This document shows positions 33,080-64,000 of a DNA stretch of 64,000 nucleotides, in pieces. The DNA is from Muricea muricata (lineage: Eukaryota > Cnidaria > Anthozoa > Malacalcyonacea > Plexauridae). The number at the start of each line of letters is the position of its first letter. The first letter of the stretch is position 1. The notes under the pieces are model-generated. The model was not told the DNA's origin. It saw nothing but the letters and a program-made list of their open reading frames with translations, and searched no databases. The position numbers were made by a program, and so were the translations under genes. The stretch is taken from positions 2,733,001-2,797,000 of the forward strand of contig OY979723.1 in NCBI GenBank assembly GCA_963855995.1, given 5' to 3'.

Positions 33080-35250
33080 TTTTCCTAGAGTTTCCTTTTT
33101 TCCCAAAAAGTCAATCACATAAAATCGAAATTTTGGGTTAGTATTTTCCCAGAATGTGTTCTATCAACTTAATCACATTGAAAATAGTTTTCTGTATTTG
33201 GCACATCATTTAACAGAGCGCAAAATTAAAGGTATTAAGTAAACTATAGATTAAATTTTTAAAAATTGTATCGAGCCACCTTAAGGACATAAAAGAGAAG
33301 TCTTTTTGATCAGGTAGCTTCGTTATAGGCATTGTTTGCTATAAAAATTTCCTTGGCAGCTTGGAAAGAAATACGAACCTAGTTGTGATGAAAAGTAGGG
33401 CTCCGGATCCCAAACTAATTCTTCATTCTCCTTGTCATGTCCACTTTATTGTTACATTGCTTCAATAAGAAAACCTTTAACCTAAAAATACTACGTACTA
33501 AAAAACCTCAGTCCAGTATTTCACGGTACAAACCTCACGCTCGGTCAATAATCCTTTAATCCTCACTGGACCTGTAAGACTTTACAACTGATAGAATAAT
33601 CTAGAATAAATAAAGTGAGTTCAGGTTTTCTTCTACAGTAACACTACTGCAAGAGCTGATGGAGTTATCCAATATAATTAAACTATGTACCAACAAGAGA
33701 TGATTGGCTCTGGACCTTTCAAATGAATTATCAGGCAAAACTTCACTTTTAAATATATTTAAAAAGAATAATGTTTTCAATCCAATTACAATCATTACAT
33801 TATTACATTACGAATGTCATTATGATTAACTCACGAATGTCACTCTCATATACAATATATTAACTACAGTTATTAATAAAATACCACGCCATATTTATAT
33901 TATACAACCGCTATACTCGCTTGAACCATAGTTAATAGAGCAGAATCATGGTTTGGAAACTCATTAGAATAACAATATAACTCATTATCTATGTTGGTCA
34001 ACGTTTATGCAAAAATATGGTTCTTCATCGTCACGTGTGTATTGTGTTTTTGCCAAATCCACCAATACGAATTCTTCAATTGCCCTATTGTTCATGTCGC
34101 GAATGGCTAACTTTCCTAAAACGTTGTCATAGGTTAGTTGCGCAAGAATACATTCGCACTTGACGACGAAGGACCTTATTTCGTTACAAACCAGAACAAA
34201 AACCTAGAAATGACTTATACTGTAGTTCTAATGAGTTTCCAAACCATCTAGCCTGTTACCTATGCTTGAACCCAATGCTACACGATTTTGGACAATGTAT
34301 GGGGGTGTTTGATTTTTTCTGTAATGTATAATCGGCTAGTACATACAGCTTACAGGAATTGGCATATCTATAAAAGATAAGTCATCTTCTTATTCTATAA
34401 TGGAGTTTCCAGACCATCTCTTCCGTTGCCTATGGTCAAACAACGTTGATACTTTGAGAGCGAAGAAACCCAACTGCGAAGTGACTGGAAAACTAACTTT
34501 CTGATAAGAATACCAGACGGTACCGGACAAACTTTTCAAGAGAGTCTCTGATTAAATACAACGTGAAATATTTGCTCAAGGAATTTTGTGTTTACACTTA
34601 AATGGCGAATGCATTACTAAAAAGATGCTAAATTTTCATCCGAGAATAAAGTTTAATATAATTTGAAACAACAAGAACTTTTTATTTTTCACAATTTCAT
34701 GTCCAAGCGAGTATTGCGACGCTCCATGCCCGTTTCTATACACCTAAGTCAGCTTAACTAATCTTCATAAGCAATTTTGAACTATTAAATTTAACTACCA
34801 TTTCAAACAACAAAGAATCAATCAATAACAACGCCATCTTGAATCGCGAGACCTTGTGACCTTAAGACCAACGGATTCCTAAGATCCACCATTCCTAAGA
34901 CATACGGATTCGTAGTGAACTTTAAATGATAAATGTTGTTCGGATTTATTTGGCCGTCCAAAAAGTGGTGTTACCCTGAACAGACCACAATGTATTTCGA
35001 TTCGCCTCAGAATTCAAGATGGCGTCACTATTTCGAACTCGATTAAGATGTTGCCAAAAAAATTTGAAAAATTCTCGGATAGCACTATGTAAACATTATT
35101 AGGCTTAAACGAGCACCGATACTCTATATTATATTCTCACAATACCCACATATTTACATATAAAACCAGATTCTCATTGCAAAAAAAAACATATTGATAA
35201 AAATACAAAATTTTGATTAACGAGCTCTCTGTCTCGTGACGCAAACATTA
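33080..35250. other. Intergenic stretch between GPCR array and KDM7
   Basis: Decayed spacer sequence like that at 12300 continues to about 33500. Diverged satellite pieces follow at 33540-33720. An inverted pair sharing GGTTTGGAAACTCATTAGAA (33951-33970) and its complement (34229-34248) suggests a decayed foldback element. I see no gene, RNA or clear regulatory site in the rest. Confidence 0.5.
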
Positions 35251-35620
35251 CTTTAAACGTGCTAAAAGTTTTGAAACAAACTTAATAATACGTTTCCGTG
35301 CTCACGTGCCCAAACAAAGTGCTGACAAACAAGAGGAACGTGTAAAAACGTGCCCACAAGCTTGAAAACGTGCTTAGACATCAAGTAAGCGTGTTAATAC
35401 GTGCAAGGAATGTGCTGAAAGACATTTGAAACGTGTTCAAATTTATAAACAGCGTGCTGATTGACATGTGAACGTGCTGAAAGTTTTGAAGAACGTTCTG
35501 ACAGTTTTAAACAACGTGCTGAAAGGCTTATATGCCGTGTCGAAAAAATAAATAACGTGCTCAGTCATTTTAAAAACGTGTTGAAATAAGCACAAACCGT
35601 TGGACAATGCTGTAAGCGAC
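35250..35620. repeat. Degenerate ACGTG-rich tandem repeat of about 25 bp
   Basis: Roughly fifteen loose units resembling AACGTGCTGAAAG with A/T-rich filler lie in about 370 bp, immediately beyond the KDM7 stop codon. Each unit carries ACGTG, the core of E-box and HIF-type sites. It could be part of the KDM7 3' UTR or a downstream regulatory cluster. Confidence 0.55.
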
Positions 35621-35790
35621 CAAGTCGTGGCTTAAGACGAATACAACGTGCGCGACAATAATACCGTGTAGAATGTGCACTAATTTGATAGGCGATACTT
35701 CATGAAATATACAATACAATTTACCATTACAAATGTATGAAATAAATAGAAACCGAGTGTCGTATATGGATGAATAGGGATAAAACTATT

Positions 35791-55952
<20,162 letters not shown>

Positions 55953-56124
55953 TTTGAAAACTGAAGTGGTTTATTGTGCTCCCGAAAGCACGCTTCTTGT
56001 GCACGTAATCCAGGAGCCGGACACGTGGAAATTTGCATAGGCTCGCAAATAGCACAAAATGGGCACGTTTGTGGTTAGTTTAGCACGGGTTGATAAAAGA
56101 TTGTGTTTGGTAGATTTATTCATG

Positions 56125-56345
56125 ATATCTAAGCAACCTAAGCTGAACTGACTTTATTTATGAGACAGCTCTATGAGTTCTAAACTGTTCTTCCAAGAGG
56201 TCCAGTAAGGATCATCTCTTATTGATCCAGTGTTACTGCCAGAGGAAACCTATACTAACTTTATACTAACTTTATACTAACTTTATTTGTACCTAAACAG
56301 TTCGTAGAGGTCCAGTGATGGGCTCAGCTCTTATTGATCCTGTGT
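56125..56345 (-). repeat. 114-bp satellite block between KDM7 and the EGF-TLDc gene
   Basis: There are two diverged monomers. A local triplication of the ACTTTATACTA motif is at 56258-56285. It lies in the divergent intergenic region. Confidence 0.75.
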
Positions 56346-56347
56346 TA

Positions 56348-56611
56348 GGGACCGATCATTAATTACGTCACAGGGGGCGATGGTTTTGATAGGGGGTATG
56401 CTTTTCAACATTAGTAACTTTGGGGGGGGGGGAGGTAAAGTTTTATGCTACATTAAAAATGCAGGGGGTTAAATTTTATTTTAAAAACGTGAAGAGGGGC
56501 AATGTTTTCATTTTAGGTTATTGTAAAGGGGTAAAAATTTTATTTTTTTTCCATTTTTTTCGGAAACCACCGCACCCCCCCCCCCCGTGACGTAATTAAC
56601 GATCGGTCCCT
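56348..56611. mobile_element. MITE with GGGACCGATC ends
   Basis: The TIRs are GGGACCGATCATTAATTACG and, from the right, GGGACCGATCGTTAATTACG. The flanks fit a TA duplication. The interior has a G run (56424-56433) and a C run (56574-56586). A 5'-truncated copy is at 63580-63705. It lies between the KDM7 and EGF-TLDc starts. Confidence 0.8.
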
Positions 56612-56864
56612 AACCCATGTCCAATCGGCATATCGGAGTAAACTAGCAAGCATTATACGAGAAGCTAGAGAGTTGACGAGCAATGAAGTCTGAATATTTT
56701 GTTTATGAGTGTAATGTTGGTAATGCACGTTACGATACCATAATCTTGGCACGAATCTTTTGTTCGCTAAATCCTTTTCGTTTGGTTGCACATCACTGAC
56801 TAAGCCCTTGTACGCATGCATGCATATATTACGCATATAATTGCAGCTAATGATCAATCAAGGG

Positions 56865-56958
56865 TATATATACAACGCCCAAATTTAACCTACAGTCAAA
56901 CAGCAGAAGTCCTCCAGAGGGAAGCGGAAGAGAAGACTAGTTTTATATCCCGTAGCTG
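56865..56958 (+). promoter_or_regulatory. TATA promoter and 5' noncoding exon of the EGF-TLDc gene
   Basis: TATATATA at 56865-56872 would place transcription start near 56895. A noncoding exon then ends at 56958 with a good donor (CTG/GTGAGT). The matching acceptor is TGTTTGTAG at 57461-57469, 34 bp before the start codon. Inferred from signals only. Confidence 0.5.
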
Positions 56959-57503
56959 GTGAGTTGGTCAGTGCCTATCGAAGTTAGTATTTAGTTTGTA
57001 TTTGATGGTTTCATATACAGCTGTTCGGCTGCATTCTTCGTTCATGGTAGATGGTACACACTTAGATGACTTTGTAATTCCGGGCGTTTACTCGAAATCA
57101 TTCAGGCTTGATCGTAATATCTCACATAGTCGAAACGTTCTATAAAAGGTGCAGATGAAAGAAAGTTTAGAGCATGCATGGGTGTTTCTGTTCATAAGTT
57201 GTAAATATTAGTGACAATATATACGTCAAGTTCTGAAGAACTGATTTCAGGTTTGAGACGACGGCCATTCAGAATCATATATTAATGTCTTTTTAAACAT
57301 CGCATACGAAAAGACAAAAGATAAAACAGAAGAAATCAGTGAAAGTTCGATATTAACATAAGTATATATATACGCGTGCATATCATGAAATCCTGCACCT
57401 TAATCAAAATTTAAGTAAATTCACAGTTACGCAGTTTTTTGTCAAGCTCAACATACTTTATGTTTGTAGCTTCACGCTCATATTCTGAGATCGATCAAGG
57501 AAG

Positions 57504-60500
57504 ATGTTTCGATTGGCAGCAAGTTTTGCCGTGCTTTTGGTCGCAATCGGTATGAATCGTTGTTCTGTATTTGTATTACATTATTATCTGATCATGGGCT
57601 TCGTTCAATGCATACAGAATATATGTATTATTAAACCGTTCGATTCCTTCCAAGCATACTTCTAAGCGTTTTCCATTCACCAGTCGAGCCCAGCGGAAAA
57701 GTTTGTTTTATTATATAGATGAATAATATATTTGAAGCAACGAGTAGACGGTTATACCGGCTCAATCATTTCCGCATTATAATTATATTCTTGGGTTTCA
57801 CTGGAACCTTTTTCAGTAATTTTGAGTGGTGGTCAACCCAAAATGTATTGATGATAGTACTGCACTGCAGCAAGCAAATCTCCCAAAATTGCACACATTT
57901 GATGCCAAACACAAGATCAACACATACAGTGAAAAGTTTTTTCAGTCTGATGACAGTGTATCGATTTGGAGTCGACCCCCAGTGAAATTTATGACGTCAC
58001 GTGAAACCCAAGAATACAAGAATCATATGCCTTGGCTCAGGTCTTGCCAAAAGTAAATGGTCAATTTACCTAAAGTTTATGTCTTAACTATATGGTTTTT
58101 CTCAAGTTATACCGGTTCATGAATGTGTAAATATATGCACGGAGCTTTGGTCGTAAATTAATTCTTAAAACAAGGATTTAATATTAAATTGTTGGCAAGT
58201 CACATGTGTGTTACCAAGCAGTATAATTTACTCAAGTTAAGTCCTCCAGGCAAGATAAACAATAAATGCGTCAGTGGGAAAGATAATATGCATAGTTCTG
58301 TGGTGAGAACAGATAAACTGATAAAGTAAATAAAGTTTGTATCTTGCACAAACATGCCAAATATCATTTCCATTTGGGATCAAAGGATAGCATGTCCAGA
58401 TTGAACATGTCAAGGTTTGATGCAAAAACCATACGAGGTGGTCGGATATTATTTAGATAAGGAAAATTCCAATGTAACTCAAACTTTGTACCAGACGTGC
58501 ACAGGTTTGAGGCTTTCCGTCAATCACTTGTGTAGACATTTCACGCGGTCAGGTAATAAAAGCGTTACGTCATAAAAAATGTAGTATTGTAAAATTGTCT
58601 TAAAGCAAAAGTCAAACATTGAAGCTGAGTTCCTATATAGAGAGATATTAAGTTTTACTAAAGAAATCAACGAAATAAGTTAAGTTTTAAACATTTTTTA
58701 AATAATAACGGAGCATGCGACCGACTGAGGCTAAATAAATAAATAAATATAGGAAAAGAGCTGATGCGAGATTTCAGAAATCCAAAACCTAGAACCTGAT
58801 CGGCTGAGCCCACATCAGCCCACCATTCTGTTCACATGCACAAAAAACTTTTACGACCGTTCATATAAAAGACCACCCCAGCTGAATCTCGACAGTAGCT
58901 GCAGAGTAGCGAAAAAAAAGCGAAAACTCTACCCAAACGAACAGACAGAAACAGACAAGACAGACCAACAAACTCAGAAGAAGAAGACGACAATTGAACT
59001 GTAGAATTAATACATGTAAAGATCTCCTACCTCGCGTAGATATAGTCTGAACAAAGAAAATACATAACACGTGTATACCCTAAAAAGGAGTTAAACGTGA
59101 AAAATTGTGATAATTGTAGTGCATGATTTTACAGCTGGAATTCTAGCGAAGGATACCTGTGAAAACAACGGCAGTCCATTAGAAGGAACGTACCAGAAAT
59201 GCAAGTGCCCGAGTGGGTTCAAAGGATATGACTGCAGTGAAAAAGGTATATGTAACCGTGCATCGAAGCATTGTTGGTATACTCGTACATGCATGTAAAT
59301 AAATCCTACGTAAAGTCAACATAACTCCAATATATATTCTTCTTGTGCATGGAACAATTTCCGAGTTAACTCCGCTTCACTTATTTTCTTTCTTTCAAAA
59401 CAGTTGGTGTGTGTGAAGGAAATCCATGTAGAAACTCTGCAGAGTGTGTTGATAATGGTGGTGGAACCTTCGCATGTAAATGTCCAAAGAACTACGAAGG
59501 AATGCTGTGTGAGAGAAAAGGTAACAAAGCGATTGAAAAGGTCTAAAAAGATCAAGATAGCTGATACATTCGCTTGGGAAGAGAAATATCCGTCATCCAC
59601 TGCAGCATGAGTATATAAAAGCTTATACGAGTCTGGTAGTTATTATTAGTCTCTCGAGTTAGCGTGACGGCGTGCACGTATACATAAACAGTCTATGTTA
59701 TTAGACACTTCATTACTGTAAGCTATATATATGCTGAAAAATAAAAATGTTTATCAATTAATGGTTGTAATATCTTTAACAGTTCGTCCCTGTGACAAGC
59801 AGCCATGTAAAAACAATGGTAATTGTTCAGATGATGGTGTAAAATGTTTTAAATGTGATTGCCCGGATGGATTTAAAGGATTTGATTGTTCTCAGAAAGG
59901 TAACGAACCACGTGCATCCTTATTTACTTTGTGGCTGGCCGTTTCCCTGAGAGGCGAAATAAACGTCGAGTTTTCACTTAATTCATTTTCAATTTTATTG
60001 CGATTTAGTTCTTCCATGTGAAGTATCTCCCTGCCAAAATGGAGGGATTTGTTCCAATGAGGAAGACGGATCATTCAAATGTATCTGTAACTCTGGCTAT
60101 ACGGGTTTGATTTGTACCAGGAAAGGTATGATTGCCTTGGTAATTAGATTATAGAATTCGTAGAATTAACCTGATTAATGCATGCGTTTCCATTTACTTG
60201 AACACTTTTACCAATAACTGAACACTTTTACCTTAAACGTAGCTAATGTACTAGCGCGGGAAAAGTTTCAATTTATCAATTGTGCCAATATATTGCCCTG
60301 ATCAAGAGGGTTGGGACTGATTTACTTAACAATCTGTTTTCGAACTGGAAGCAGGTCAGTTACTGAAACCGCCGTGGCAATTCGCAAACTAAATGTTCTG
60401 TGTAGATATGTATTTCTCTGAGTCTGACTGTATCTTTCATGACTTTATTCTCGTATGTAGAGGCCCTCTTCGAATCTACTATACTGCGAGGTCACAAAGG

Positions 60501-62424
60501 GTGGATTGAACAACTGCACGACTGGCTTCCTTCTACACTACAGAACAAGGAAATGAAACTTTGTTACAGAGCTTCTGTTAATGGATGGGCAAGCAGCACG
60601 TTTCACAACCTCTGTGATAACAAAGGACCAACTGTTGTTCTAATAGAGTCTGGACAGTACGTTTTTGGAGGATTTGCTGCGGCATCGTGGGGAGGTAACC
60701 ATTGCTTGTTACTTAAATTATTTCACTTGTTTATAAGTATTGACTGGGCTGGGAGGCAGTGGGTTAGAAGAGTTCACATGATCGAGGTTACTTATAAACC
60801 GATAAAAACATCGATTACAGCAAACATCGATTACAGCAAACATCTGTTAATTCATGGCCATGTAGCCGTGTATTGTACAAACAAACTCTTTCCCAGAAAT
60901 GCATTTGTTCCATTTTTCAGTGGAACAATTACCCTCGCATTTCATCATATCAAATCATCTCTTCAGTCTTTATCTAAAACCTAAGCCATACTTATTTTAT
61001 GAAAACAAGCTGGACGTGCAGTTCCTTTGGCTAAGAAATTGATCGACCTAAAACTTACAAAATTGTGTCTATATGTAGTAAATGTCAATCCCCTTTCAAA
61101 ATACCTGTTTATAGATAAATTGTTATATATACATGCTATAATGTTGATGTATATATGTATGTTCCTGTTATGTAATATGTATATTCGGATATGTTAATAT
61201 TCACCAACAGCTCGGAGGAGGTTTATATCAGATTTATAAACTGGAGGCGAAGCCGAGTGTTTATACTTCTGGGGCCGGTTGTATCAAAGGCGTTTAGCTT
61301 AAACGATGGATAAGTCAAAAATACAAAACAAGTTTGCGTGTTGTATAAACAAACAAGCTAAAGTTATTTGACCTGAGAAGAACAATTATATATAAAACTA
61401 AATATTAATTCTACTAAACTCATAATTTTGGTTCCGTACTTGGTGTAAAAGTGATTTTTAAATTTCACTTATCCACCGTTTAAGCTAAACGCCTTTGATA
61501 CAACCGGCCCCAGGTATATTAACTGAAAACAGTGGTTTGTATATCACCTCTAAAATGATCATTCCGTAGCCTCGCTGGCATGCATGACGTTTTGGAGTTG
61601 AGAAACAAGAAATTTAGCGCAAGTCTATATCAAATATACAGAACTGTACGGGTCCGATTTCTTCTTGTATTTTGCGTATGAATTATTAATGAATTTTAGA
61701 ATAGATTATGTTATATTATGTAATGTATATATTATGTTATGTTATGTATATGATATTCTCGGATATATTTGTATTGTATTGTATTGTATCGCGTTGGGTA
61801 TATACATTATGTAATGTATATTTATATTTTCGGACGGACTTGATTTGGGACTAAATTATGTCGCGCTGTTCTTTCCCGTAACTGTAAGTTTAATGAAAGT
61901 CCTGGTATATGCATGTCGTGCGTGCTTATGCGATCAAGGTTGACCGCAAAAATAGCCAATGATTAATAATTAAAGTTAAAATTTTCGTGGAATAACCAAG
62001 TTGCCACCAATGTAACCCATTTCTTATCTCGGCAGAAGAAGTCCTGCATACCGCAATGTCTGATTCGTTTTCATTTTCTATTTTTTCAGGCAGTACCCGT
62101 TACATAGCGGCCGATGGATCTTTCGTATTCTCCTTCGCCAACCGAGATCATCTGGCTCCTTTTAAATCCACAATCTATCAAAACGCCGTTAACGCAATTT
62201 ACACCAATAATGGATATGGACCAACATTTGGAGGTGGCCATGATATTTACGTTGCCAACAACGCAAATGCTGGAACGGTTTCCTACACGAACCTTGGTTA
62301 CACCTACAAACCACCCACGGCCGGTTACTCTTATAACACACCTAAAACAAAAGCATTGTTGGCAGGCATTTATAACTATACTCCGAACGAAGTCGAAGTT
62401 TATGTTTTTGTCAACAGTGAGTAG
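57504..62424 (+). CDS. Secreted EGF-TLDc protein (seven coding exons, 358 aa)
   Basis: Coding exons are 57504-57549, 59135-59245, 59404-59520, 59783-59899, 60009-60125, 60461-60694 and 62090-62424 (1077 nt). Exon 1 gives a signal peptide (MFRLAASFAVLLVAI). Exons 2-5 each encode one EGF-like module, and every intron is phase 1, the classic exon-shuffling arrangement. Modules 2 and 4 have six Cys and module 3 has seven. Module 1 shows only the last four Cys and looks truncated. Exons 6-7 form a TLDc domain (residues about 170-355): GWIEQLHDWLP, LCYRASVNGW, FGGFAAASW, FVFSFANRD, FGGGHDIYVA, then VEVYVFV at the end. TLDc domains are usually intracellular, so an extracellular EGF-TLDc protein is unusual. 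An adhesion or matrix role is inference. The gene name is not known. Confidence 0.9.
58863..58872 (+). promoter_or_regulatory. Possible internal TATA box in EGF-TLDc intron 1
   Basis: CATATAAAAG is followed about 25-30 bp later by CGACAGTAGCTGCAG and a purine-rich leader. It could drive a shorter transcript from exon 2, but no in-frame alternative first coding exon was found. Confidence 0.25.
61272..61512. mobile_element. Foldback MITE (GGGGCCGGTTGTATC family) in EGF-TLDc intron 6
   Basis: The TIRs are GGGGCCGGTTGTATCAAAGG and CCTTTGATACAACCGGCCCC. The arms extend about 34 bp (GCGTTTAGCTTAAACG next). It is about 240 bp with no ORF. Confidence 0.85.
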
Positions 62425-62540
62425 TTTTGTAGATCGGAGCGTCTACTGAAACATGCATATAGCGTTGAGTGTGAAAAAAATAATGTTTGTAAAGATTAAT
62501 CCAATCTGTGTCCTTTATAACTTGTCGAATGGATTACTGA

Positions 62541-62575
62541 AATAAACTAATGTCTCTTGTACGTGCTTTGTTTGT
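62541..62575 (+). terminator. Poly(A) signal of the EGF-TLDc gene
   Basis: AATAAA at 62541-62546 is followed by a GT/T-rich stretch (GTGCTTTGTTTGTC), the usual cleavage context, 117 bp after the stop codon. Confidence 0.7.
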
Positions 62576-63579
62576 CTATCTAGCAGTTCAACTTAAACGC
62601 TATAAGAGTGCGTACCCAACTGTGTGCGCGAGAAAAAAAGAATTAGGTGTGAATTTGAAGAACAATGGCAAAAAAGGTCTTTGCCTATTTAATTAAAGAG
62701 CTTTTTAAATAATTAACAAGGCCGTCTACAGGTTTTTCATATCTTGCTTGATTGTCGAGGAAAGAGACATTACGGTTCGATTCTCCCCTTTTTTTTTGTT
62801 TATACCGGCTCAAAAAAGTCGTTGAAGTTGGATTACCCTCCATACACCACAATGGATCGCAATGACTTCAAAATTCAAGATGTCGTGGCCATTGATAAAA
62901 CTTACTAACTGCTCAATGCATCAAGTATTCTCCCTATAGGCTAAGCCATTGGTATTAAAACCTAACTGCCTTCTAGCGCTAGTTGATAAAAATCAAATTG
63001 ATTGGTGCAGTACTTTTATATGGGGCTGCTTATTTGAACGTCAGGCTGGCCCGCTTAGCAAGATACTCCGGTAAGCGAGATAAATTAGGCTTGTGTTCAC
63101 ATGAAAAAAAGTTCGACACTTTTTATGACTGACGATTAAAACGTTGCGACACGCAAACGTAACGCACAATAATGCAACATTGCCAAAAGCAACTGGCAGG
63201 ACAATGGCAACAGCTTGCACCGATTACTTGATTCCTAATGTTTGACAATATATAATACATGGACATAAAAATGATACATCGGTATCCACTTATAACTAAC
63301 ATATGTCATGAGGCCTAGTGAACGTCAATTAATTCATCATAATTGATTTATACACATGCAATTCGTATAGCTGAGGTAAATCACTAACTGAGTGGAATGA
63401 TTGAATGTACGCGTGTGAACTTCTTACCAGGAAAAATTGTAGGATGCCTCAGCTGATCATATTTTCAAGATATAACAGACTGTATAAACCCAATTATTTT
63501 TCTTATTTGTTCTTATTTGTAATTGGCATTACAAAGACAAAGTTTCTATTCCAGCTGCGGGAAGATTTTAAATTTTATT

Positions 63580-63705
63580 TAAAAAATATGAAGAGGGGCA
63601 ATGTTTTCATTTTAGGTTATTGTAAAGAGGTAAAAATTTTATTTCTCCATTTTTTTCGGAAAACACCCCCCCCCCTGTGACGTAATTAACGATTGATCCC
63701 TTACT
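63580..63705. mobile_element. Truncated MITE, right part of the GGGACCGATC family
   Basis: The stretch from GAAGAGGGGCAATGTTTTCA to CGTAATTAACGATTGATCCC matches the right part of 56348-56611, including the C run. The left TIR is missing. One satellite piece follows (63705-63765). The remainder of 62580-64000 shows no gene. Confidence 0.75.
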
Positions 63706-64000
63706 ACAAGAGAAAAATTGAGCCAAACTAACTTTATTTATATTGGATAGCTCTATCAGTTCTACCAACAAGCAAGAGTTTGTATAAAAGTTTTCTGAAC
63801 TCGAAAAGGCGTAATCGTTGTTTATTGATTTTAGACATTGTATTTCAGTTGTACACCTTGTCCTGCAGACCAATATTCTGCTGAAGGGGCCACAGAATAC
63901 AAAAAAAATGGGACACAAATACTGAATACTCCAGTAAATTTAAACTAGCAACAACTTTTTGTTGAACTGAAGCGACTAAAACATGTGGCAAAAAACTCCC

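Noticed and set aside
57826-58056. 76-aa ORF in EGF-TLDc intron 1 as an extra EGF exon
   Set aside because: It lacks the EGF cysteine pattern and phase-1 splice sites on both sides. Probably chance or transposon debris.

Overview
The window looks like animal nuclear DNA, most probably from an anthozoan cnidarian such as a coral or anemone. It has multi-exon genes with clean GT-AG introns, a tandem array of intronless class A GPCR genes, a secreted EGF-TLDc gene, TTAGGG-type interstitial repeats and very many small palindromic DNA transposons. The taxon is inferred from gene content and repeat style. No species-level marker was recognised.

Layout. (1) 1-5387, minus strand: the 5' part of a ZC3HC1/NIPA-like gene. 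Six exons are resolved and the gene runs off the left edge. (2) 5.4-33.5 kb, minus strand: a tandem array of near-identical single-exon GPCR genes in units of about 3.5-4.6 kb. Four copies are intact (10331, 14902, 27070, 31135). Three are broken (6787, 19437, 23593), one is a 3' fragment (26723), and one unit has lost its receptor (junction near 30060). Spacers carry repeated blocks, a 114-bp satellite, a Harbinger-type MITE and a patch of LINE debris (21.1-23.0 kb). (3) 33.5-35.8 kb: gene-poor, ending in a degenerate ACGTG-rich repeat. (4) 35791-55952, minus strand: a KDM7-family (KDM7A/PHF8/PHF2) histone demethylase. I resolved 21 exons by hand; they sum to 2520 nt and an 839-residue protein. 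Its introns hold inverted satellite arrays, a LINE 3' end with a pentanucleotide tail, a tRNA-derived SINE pair, an 80-bp minisatellite, a 295-bp palindrome and many foldback elements. (5) 56.9-62.5 kb, plus strand: a seven-coding-exon secreted protein with a signal peptide, four EGF-like modules and a TLDc domain (358 aa). A TATA box, a 5' noncoding exon and a poly(A) signal are visible. (6) 62.5-64 kb: 3' flank with a MITE fragment and one satellite piece.

The genes do not form an operon or pathway. ZC3HC1 and KDM7 are conserved nuclear housekeeping or chromatin genes that border a fast-evolving receptor cluster. The most unusual signals are the receptor array, with atypical class A motifs, cassette-like variation around the predicted pocket, and visible birth and death of copies; a foldback transposon family whose inner stem differs between copies but stays self-complementary within each; inverted satellite arrays abutting a three-exon block of KDM7; and a U12-type ATATCC intron donor in ZC3HC1.
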